Shown here: one piece after another, positions 16,979 through 21,113 of the stretch
Layout: each line of letters opens with the position of its first letter
Numbering within the stretch: the stretch's first letter is position 1
NCBI GenBank assembly: GCA_005884705.1
Contig: VBAF01000275.1
Span: 1 to 21,113 of the forward strand
Source of the DNA: Alphaproteobacteria bacterium
GTDB lineage: Bacteria; Pseudomonadota; Alphaproteobacteria; Reyranellales; Reyranellaceae
Direction: 5' to 3'
DNA: 21,113 nucleotides
Made by a program: the position numbers and the translations under genes
The notes under the pieces: model-generated
What the model was told of the DNA's origin: nothing
The model's input: only the letters and a program-made list of their open reading frames with translations
Databases searched by the model: none

Positions 16979-17599
16979 ATGATCCGCCGCGCTTTCACGG
17001 TCGGCCTCGGGGCGTCGCTGCTGGCGCCGCGGGCCTTCGCCGGCGATCTGATCGCGACGCCAGCGCAGACCGAGGGGCCGTTCTATCCGACGGCCTTCCC
17101 GGCCGATTCCGACAGCGATCTCGTGCAGGTGCGCGGCCAGCCGGCGCGCGCCATGGGCACGGTGCTGCATCTGCAGGGCCGCGTGCTCGACGTCTTCGGC
17201 AAGCCCATGACGGGCGCGATCGTCGAGATCTGGCAGTGCGATTCGCAGGGCCTCTATGATCATCCGCGCCAGCCGGGCCGGGAGCGGCGGGATTCGGCCT
17301 TTCAGGGCTACGGCAAGGTCGCGACCGACACGGAGAGCCGCTATGGCTTCCGCACCCTGAAGCCGGTCGCCTATCCTGGCCGCACGCCGCATATCCATCT
17401 CAAGGTCGCGACCTCGGACGGTCGCCAGCTCACGACGCAGTTCTATCTGGCGGGCGATCCGTTGAATGAGCGGGACTTCGTCTACCGCGAGGCGATGCGC
17501 GATCCGCGCCGCCGGGAGCGGCTCGATATGCGCCTGGAACCGGCCAACGGTCTGGAAGCCGGCGCGTTCGCGACGACCATGGATATCGTGATCGCCTGA
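16979..17599 (+). CDS. Intradiol ring-cleavage dioxygenase-like protein, exported
   Basis: This 206-residue protein has the protocatechuate 3,4-dioxygenase/catechol 1,2-dioxygenase core. TEGPFYP lies at 31-37, then LHLQGRVLDVFGKPMTGAIVEIWQCDSQGLYDHP with Y93. YGFRTLKPVAYPGRTPHIHLKV brings Y132, H138 and H140, matching the two-Tyr two-His Fe(III) site of the family. Residues 1-22 look like a signal peptide. The early twin arginine (RRAFTVGLGASLL) and AFA-type cleavage site suggest Tat export of a folded iron protein. The true substrate is not known for these short exported members. It stands alone, with no aromatic-catabolism genes beside it. Confidence 0.85.
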   Translation: MIRRAFTVGLGASLLAPRAFAGDLIATPAQTEGPFYPTAFPADSDSDLVQVRGQPARAMGTVLHLQGRVLDVFGKPMTGAIVEIWQCDSQGLYDHPRQPGRERRDSAFQGYGKVATDTESRYGFRTLKPVAYPGRTPHIHLKVATSDGRQLTTQFYLAGDPLNERDFVYREAMRDPRRRERLDMRLEPANGLEAGAFATTMDIVIA

Positions 17600-17604
17600 T
17601 CCAG

Positions 17605-17736
17605 CCGTCGTCCCGACCGGAGCCGAGCGCAGCTCGGCGAAGTGGAGGGACCTTGTCTCCACGTCCCGACGGCTGATCGTAGAGACGAGGTCCCTCGACT
17701 ACGTCGCCCTGCGGGCGACTTCGCTCGGGACGACGG
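17605..17736. repeat. 132-bp imperfect palindrome with a hairpin nested in each arm
   Basis: Arms 17605-17663 and 17678-17736 align as reverse complements over 59 positions without gaps, 47 identical. The centre is 14 nt. Each arm holds its own 7-bp, 3-nt-loop hairpin: GCCGAGC/GCTCGGC (17622-17638) and GTCGCCC/GGGCGAC (17703-17719). The element occupies most of the 160-bp gap between two convergent genes (dioxygenase-like and fabI). It resembles REP/MITE-type intergenic palindromes. It encodes no protein I can support. Confidence 0.85.
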
Positions 17737-17759
17737 GCAAGGCTCCGCCTATGCCGCTG

Positions 17760-18635
17760 CTACTTGTCGCCGTTGTCGCTGGGCGTTGCGCTGCCATCAT
17801 GTGGCAGGCCGATCGCGTGGTAGCCCGCGTCGACGAAGTGCACTGTGCCGGTGACGCCGGCGCTCAGGTCCGAGAGATAATAGAGCGCCGCGCCGCCGAC
17901 ATCGGTCAGCTCGACGTTGCGCCGCAGCGGCGAGGCATCGCGCGAGACGCGATAGACGTAGCGTGCGCCGCCGATCACGGCGCCGGCCAGGGTGCGCATC
18001 GGGCCGGGCGAGATCGCGTTGACCCGCACGCCCTGCGGGCCGAGATCGGCCGCGAGGTAGCGCACGCTCGCCTCGAGGGCGGCCTTGGCGACGCCCATCA
18101 CGTTGTAGGACGGCATCACCCGTGACGCGCCCTCGTAGGTCAGCGTGATCAGGCTGCCGCCGCCGGTCATCAGCGGCAGCGCCCGGCGCGCGATCTCGGT
18201 GAAGGAATAGCAGGAGATGGTGAGGCTGCGCTGGAAGTTGGCCTTGGTCGTGTCGACGTAGCGGCCCTTCAGCTCGTCCTTGTCGGAGAAGGCAATGGCA
18301 TGGACCACGAAGTCGATCCCGCCCCATTCGCTCTTGAGCCGCTCGAACAGCGCATCGAGGCTGGCTTCGTTCTCGACGTCGGCTTCATGGACGATCTTGG
18401 CGCCGAGCTTCTGGACCATCGGGATGACCCGCTTGCCGAAGGCGCCGCCCTGGTAGGTGAAGGCAAGTTCCGCCCCCGCGGCGTGCAGTGCCTGGGCGAT
18501 CCCCCAGGCGATCGAGCGGTCGTTGGCCACGCCCATGATCAGGCCGCGCTTGCCTTCCATCAGCCTGGCGACGGCAGGCAGCTCGCCGGCCTTGGACGAC
18601 AGTGGCGTCGTCCCCCCCGAAGCGGCGTCTGGCAT
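17760..18635 (-). CDS. fabI: Enoyl-[acyl-carrier-protein] reductase (NADH)
   Basis: FabI catalyses the last reduction of each fatty-acid elongation cycle. The 291-residue protein is a divergent short-chain dehydrogenase. The nucleotide-binding start GLIMGVANDRSIAWGIA lies at about 31-47. The catalytic set is Y167, Y177 and K184, with the FabI spacing Y-x6-K in SYNVMGVAKAALE. A VRNAISPGP-like segment (VRVNAISPGPMRTLAG) and the C-terminal VTGTVHFVDAGYHAIG follow. The ATG at 18635 is used because AGAGGGGG precedes it closely. The family core begins at the internal Met 26 (MEGKRG), which has no ribosome-binding site. It is the last gene of fabA-fabB-fabI, 8 bp after fabB. Confidence 0.93.
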   Translation of the reverse strand: MPDAASGGTTPLSSKAGELPAVARLMEGKRGLIMGVANDRSIAWGIAQALHAAGAELAFTYQGGAFGKRVIPMVQKLGAKIVHEADVENEASLDALFERLKSEWGGIDFVVHAIAFSDKDELKGRYVDTTKANFQRSLTISCYSFTEIARRALPLMTGGGSLITLTYEGASRVMPSYNVMGVAKAALEASVRYLAADLGPQGVRVNAISPGPMRTLAGAVIGGARYVYRVSRDASPLRRNVELTDVGGAALYYLSDLSAGVTGTVHFVDAGYHAIGLPHDGSATPSDNGDK

Positions 18636-18643
18636 TTCCCCCT

Positions 18644-19879
18644 CTAGTGGTCGTAGCGCGAGAACAGCAGGCAGGCGTTGGTGCCGCCGAAGCCGAAGCT
18701 GTTGGACATCACGGTCTGCAGCCCGGCCTTGTCGATGCGCTGGCGGGCGATCGGATATCCCTCGGCGCCGGGATCGAGATTTTCGATATTGACCGACTGC
18801 GCCACGAAATCGTGCTTCAGCATCAGCAGCGAATAGATCGCCTCGTGCGCTCCGGTGGCGCCCTGGCTGTGGCCGGCCAGCGACTTGGTCGAGCTCACGG
18901 TCGGCAGCTTCTCGCCGAACACGGCGCGGATCGCGTCGAGCTCGGTGATGTCGCCGACCGGTGTCGCCGTGCCGTGGCTGTTGATGTAGTCGACCGGCGC
19001 GTTGCGCCGGAGCGCGCCCGCGAAGCCGTCGTTCGCGAGCTTCATGCAGCGCGTGGCGCCCTCACCCGACGGCGCCACCATGTCGGCGCCGTCCGAGGTA
19101 GCGCCATAGCCGATCACTTCGCCGTAGACCTTGGCGCCGCGCGCCCGCGCGAGCTCGAGATCCTCGAGCACCAGGATGCCGCCGCCGCCGGAGATCACGA
19201 AGCCGTCGCGGTCGCGATCATAGGCGCGGCTCGCCCGGGTCGGCGCGTCGTTGAACTTGGACGACATCGCGCCCATGGCGTCGAACAGCACCGACAGCGT
19301 CCAGTCGAGCTCCTCGCCGCCGCCGGCGAACATGCGGTCGGCCTTGCCGAGCTGGATGCATTCGACGGCGTTGCCGATGCAGTGCGCCGAGGTCGAGCAG
19401 GCCGAGCTGATCGAGTAGCTGGGCCCCTTGATCTTGTAGGCGGTGGCGAGATTGGCCGAGACGGTGCTCGACATGGCGCGCGGCACCTGGAACGGACCGA
19501 CGCGCTTGGGGCCCTTTTCCTTTGCGGTAATGGCGGCCTGCACGATCGCGCCGGTCGTCGGCCCGCCCGAGCCTGCGACCAGCCCGGTGCGGTCGTTGGA
19601 GATCTCCTTGTCGCCGAGGCCTGCGTCGGCGATCGCCTCTTTCATCGCAAGATAGGCATAGGCGGCGCCATTGCCCATGAAGCGCATCAGGCGGCGGTCG
19701 ACCAGCTCCTCGGGATTGAGCTTGAGGGTGCCGGCGACCTGGCTGCGGAAGCCGAGCTCCTTGTATTGCGGCACGAACTCGATGCCGGACTTGGCGTCCT
19801 TCAGCGACTGCGTGACCTCGGCGGCGTTGTTGCCGATCGACGACACCACGCCCAAGCCGGTGACGACGACGCGGCGCAT
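18644..19879 (-). CDS. fabB: 3-oxoacyl-[acyl-carrier-protein] synthase I
   Basis: FabB elongates the cis-3 unsaturated intermediate made by FabA, and so is needed for unsaturated fatty acids. The 411-residue thiolase-fold enzyme has the nucleophile C161 in SSACSTSAHCIG and the two catalytic histidines H302 (NSHGTATPVGD) and H337 (SLAGHSQGATGAHE), with K332. The C-terminal NSFGFGGTNACLLF is present. Assignment to FabB rather than FabF rests on its place directly after fabA and on the STSAHCIG and SLAGHSQGATG motif style. The ATG at 19879 comes 1 nt after the fabA stop (TGAGATG), so translation is coupled. Confidence 0.94.
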   Translation of the reverse strand: MRRVVVTGLGVVSSIGNNAAEVTQSLKDAKSGIEFVPQYKELGFRSQVAGTLKLNPEELVDRRLMRFMGNGAAYAYLAMKEAIADAGLGDKEISNDRTGLVAGSGGPTTGAIVQAAITAKEKGPKRVGPFQVPRAMSSTVSANLATAYKIKGPSYSISSACSTSAHCIGNAVECIQLGKADRMFAGGGEELDWTLSVLFDAMGAMSSKFNDAPTRASRAYDRDRDGFVISGGGGILVLEDLELARARGAKVYGEVIGYGATSDGADMVAPSGEGATRCMKLANDGFAGALRRNAPVDYINSHGTATPVGDITELDAIRAVFGEKLPTVSSTKSLAGHSQGATGAHEAIYSLLMLKHDFVAQSVNIENLDPGAEGYPIARQRIDKAGLQTVMSNSFGFGGTNACLLFSRYDH

Positions 19880-19880
19880 C

Positions 19881-20411
19881 TCAGCCGCCCGCCGCGGCCG
19901 GCGCCGCGTCCTGGAACAGGCCGACCTTGAGGCCGCTCACTTCGTAGACCTGCTTGCCGTCCGCATGGACGAAGCCGTCGGCGATGCCCAACACCAGCTT
20001 GCGCAGGACCACGCGCTTCAGATGCACGTGATAAGTGAGCTTCTTGACGGTCGGCACGATCATGCCGGTGAACTTCACCTCGCCGACGCCAAGCGCTCGG
20101 CCACGACCCGGCGCCTTCATCCAGCCCAGGAAGAAGCCCAGCATCTGCCATAGCGCGTCCAGCGGCAGGCACCCCGGCATCACCGGGTCGCCCTTGAAAT
20201 GGCAGGCGAAGAACCAGAGGTCGGGCTTGATGTCGAATTCGGCCACGACCTCGCCCTTGCCGAAGTTGCCGCCGGTATCGTCGATCTTCACGATCCGGTC
20301 CAACATCAGCATCGGCGGCAGCGGAAGCTGCGCGTTCCCGGGGCCGAACAGATGGCCCTTGGCGCACTCGATGAGCTCGTCAAAAGTGTAACTATGCTTC
20401 TTGTCGCTCAC
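19881..20411 (-). CDS. fabA: 3-hydroxydecanoyl-[ACP] dehydratase/isomerase
   Basis: FabA dehydrates 3-hydroxydecanoyl-ACP and isomerises the product to cis-3-decenoyl-ACP, the branch point for unsaturated lipids. The 176-residue hot-dog-fold protein has the active-site H71 in FFACHFKGDPVMPGC and D85 in LPLDALWQM, then GRALGVGEVKFTG and the C-terminal LKVGLFQD. The length matches the family. The start is GTG at 20411 (SDKKHSYTFDEL follows), with only a weak GGTGAAGA upstream. It is the first gene of the fabA-fabB-fabI operon and is divergent from irr, a conserved arrangement in alphaproteobacteria. Confidence 0.95.
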   Translation of the reverse strand: MSDKKHSYTFDELIECAKGHLFGPGNAQLPLPPMLMLDRIVKIDDTGGNFGKGEVVAEFDIKPDLWFFACHFKGDPVMPGCLPLDALWQMLGFFLGWMKAPGRGRALGVGEVKFTGMIVPTVKKLTYHVHLKRVVLRKLVLGIADGFVHADGKQVYEVSGLKVGLFQDAAPAAAGG

Positions 20412-20451
20412 TCTTCACCGTCCAGCGGGCCGCCCCGATGGGAGCGCCCGA

Positions 20452-20480
20452 AGAATAGGGACGCGGGCCGTATTGTGCAA
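20452..20480 (-). promoter_or_regulatory. Candidate promoter of the fabA-fabB-fabI operon
   Basis: On the minus strand TTGCAC (20480-20475) and TATTCT (20457-20452) are 17 bp apart, giving a predicted start near 20445 and a leader of about 35 nt before the fabA GTG. The -35 is poor (3 of 6) and the -10 moderate (4 of 6). It overlaps a CAAACCG direct repeat (20478-20484, 20487-20493). Confidence 0.35.
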
Positions 20481-20534
20481 ACCGTACAAACCGAAAGGAC
20501 AGGCCCTTCCCAGGCCTCGATTCGAGCCTTACAT

Positions 20535-20960
20535 ATGGCGTCAACCATGACTTCCGCCAACCCCAGCGAAGATTTCGCGGCCCGCCTGCGAGTGGCCGGG
20601 CTGCGTCCGACCCGCCAGCGGGTCGCCTTGGCGCGCGTGCTGTTCGGCGACGGCCACCGCCATGTCACGGCCGAAAGCCTGCATGCCGAAGTGAAGGCGA
20701 CCAAGATCCCGGTGTCACTGGCCACGGTTTACAACGCGCTGAACCAGTTCCGCGATGCCGGCTTGCTGCGCGAGGTCGTGGTGGCGCCGGGCCGGTCCTA
20801 TTTCGACACCAACACCGGCCATCACCATCATTTCTTCGTCGAGACCGACAACGAGCTGCACGACTTCCCCTCGGACGAGGTGACGGTCGCCGGCCTGCCC
20901 GCGCCCCCCAAGGGCACCAAGGTCTCGCGCGTTGACGTGATCGTCAGGGTTCGCCGCTGA
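20535..20960 (+). CDS. irr: Iron response regulator Irr (Fur family)
   Basis: Irr is a Fur-family transcription factor of alphaproteobacteria. It senses haem status, controls haem and iron genes, and is degraded or inactivated when iron is plentiful. The 141-residue protein has the winged-helix DNA-binding part (LRPTRQRVALARVLF; VTAESLHAEVKATKIPVSLATVYNALNQF) and then the dimerisation domain with a histidine cluster HHHH at 96-99 (DTNTGHHHHFFVE), the haem/metal site of Irr. It contains no cysteine, unlike classical Fur with its CxxC zinc site. Starts at 20535 or 20547 are both possible, neither with a strong ribosome-binding site; an ORF reaching back to 20199 runs antisense through fabA. It lies divergent from fabA and directly upstream of rubrerythrin. 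Confidence 0.92.
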   Translation: MASTMTSANPSEDFAARLRVAGLRPTRQRVALARVLFGDGHRHVTAESLHAEVKATKIPVSLATVYNALNQFRDAGLLREVVVAPGRSYFDTNTGHHHHFFVETDNELHDFPSDEVTVAGLPAPPKGTKVSRVDVIVRVRR

Positions 20961-20961
20961 A

Positions 20962-20985
20962 AAGCCTTCGGCTTGCGAATCGTTT
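20962..20985 (+). terminator. Weak hairpin after irr, possible terminator
   Basis: AAGCC (20962-20966) pairs with GGCTT (20970-20974) around TTC immediately after the irr stop. The T-run (20982-20985) comes only after a further 7 nt, so termination would be inefficient. Confidence 0.35.
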
Positions 20986-20992
20986 TCAATTC

Positions 20993-21007
20993 TTAGAAAT
21001 ATTCTAA
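20993..21007. promoter_or_regulatory. Irr-box (ICE)-like palindrome upstream of rubrerythrin
   Basis: TTAGAA (20993-20998) and TTCTAA (21002-21007) form a perfect 6-bp inverted repeat with a 3-nt spacer. This matches the TTAGAA-n3-TTCTAA core of the iron control element bound by Irr in alphaproteobacteria. It lies between irr itself and an iron-protein gene, just upstream of a TTGACG -35 candidate. Confidence 0.7.
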
Positions 21008-21012
21008 ACTGC

Positions 21013-21042
21013 TTGACGGCCCCGCGCCGGCTTCCCAATATT
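21013..21042 (+). promoter_or_regulatory. Candidate promoter of the rubrerythrin gene
   Basis: TTGACG (21013-21018, 5 of 6) is followed after 17-18 bp by CAATAT/AATATT (21036-21042), a weak -10. The predicted start near 21048 puts the Irr-box centre at about -48. Confidence 0.4.
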
Positions 21043-21071
21043 CGCCGCGTATTTTCTGAGGAGGAAGACAC

Positions 21072-21113
21072 ATGGCGAACCTCAAGGGATCGAAGACCGA
21101 AGGCAATCTGAAG
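21072..21113 (+). CDS. Rubrerythrin family protein, first 14 codons
   Basis: Only MANLKGSKTEGNLK is inside the window. This matches the start typical of alphaproteobacterial rubrerythrins (LKGSKTxxNLK, followed in the family by the di-iron ExxH ferritin-like domain). These are cytoplasmic peroxide-scavenging non-haem iron proteins. A strong ribosome-binding site (GAGGAGGAAG, ending at 21067) precedes the ATG. Position next to irr and an Irr-type palindrome supports iron-responsive control. The identity rests on a short stretch and on context. Confidence 0.65.
   Translation, partial: MANLKGSKTEGNLK

Overview
The window is GC-rich, densely coded DNA from an alphaproteobacterium. The gene orders rimP-nusA-ylxR-infB-rbfA-truB-rpsO-pnp and irr/fabA-fabB-fabI, together with a cysteine-free Irr-type Fur regulator, fit the Rhodospirillales/Rhizobiales side of the class. 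A Reyranella-like lineage is a guess from gene style, not something the sequence proves. I see no tRNA, rRNA, CRISPR array, transposase or phage gene, and no gene-free stretch longer than about 210 bp.

Layout. (1) 1-3300: the 3' end of an M20 amidohydrolase, then on the minus strand a small unrecognised protein, a periplasmic family-5 solute-binding protein and a SAM methyltransferase. A perfect nested palindrome separates the amidohydrolase from the convergent methyltransferase. (2) 3425-6870: a thiamine-diphosphate enzyme of the acetolactate synthase type, overlapped by trmB, and a convergent MFS transporter. (3) 6933-16545: the transcription/translation/RNA-decay cluster. It opens with a promoter and an attenuator-like rimP leader, runs rimP, nusA, ylxR, infB, rbfA, truB, rpsO, then an intrinsic terminator, a structured pnp leader, pnp and a second terminator. 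(4) 16548-17736: a glyoxalase-fold protein, an exported intradiol-dioxygenase-like protein and a 132-bp nested palindrome. (5) 17760-21113: fabA-fabB-fabI on the minus strand (unsaturated fatty acid synthesis plus enoyl reduction), divergent irr, and the first 14 codons of rubrerythrin behind a near-perfect Irr (ICE-type) palindrome.

Functional picture: region 3 couples ribosome maturation (RimP, RbfA, TruB, S15), initiation (IF2), antitermination (NusA) and RNA turnover (PNPase). Several junctions use ATGA or GTGA stop/start overlaps. Region 5 puts membrane lipid synthesis beside iron-responsive regulation.

The most notable observations are two lesions in neighbouring essential genes. NusA lacks about 19-20 residues of its S1 domain in frame, and infB has a small out-of-frame deletion just before the DTPGH GTPase motif. 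These may be assembly errors or real. The other notable observations are the two nested palindromes at convergent gene ends, one of which shows three compensated base-pair changes between its half-elements. I did not find a convincing previously undescribed multi-gene system; most of the window is well-known housekeeping DNA.
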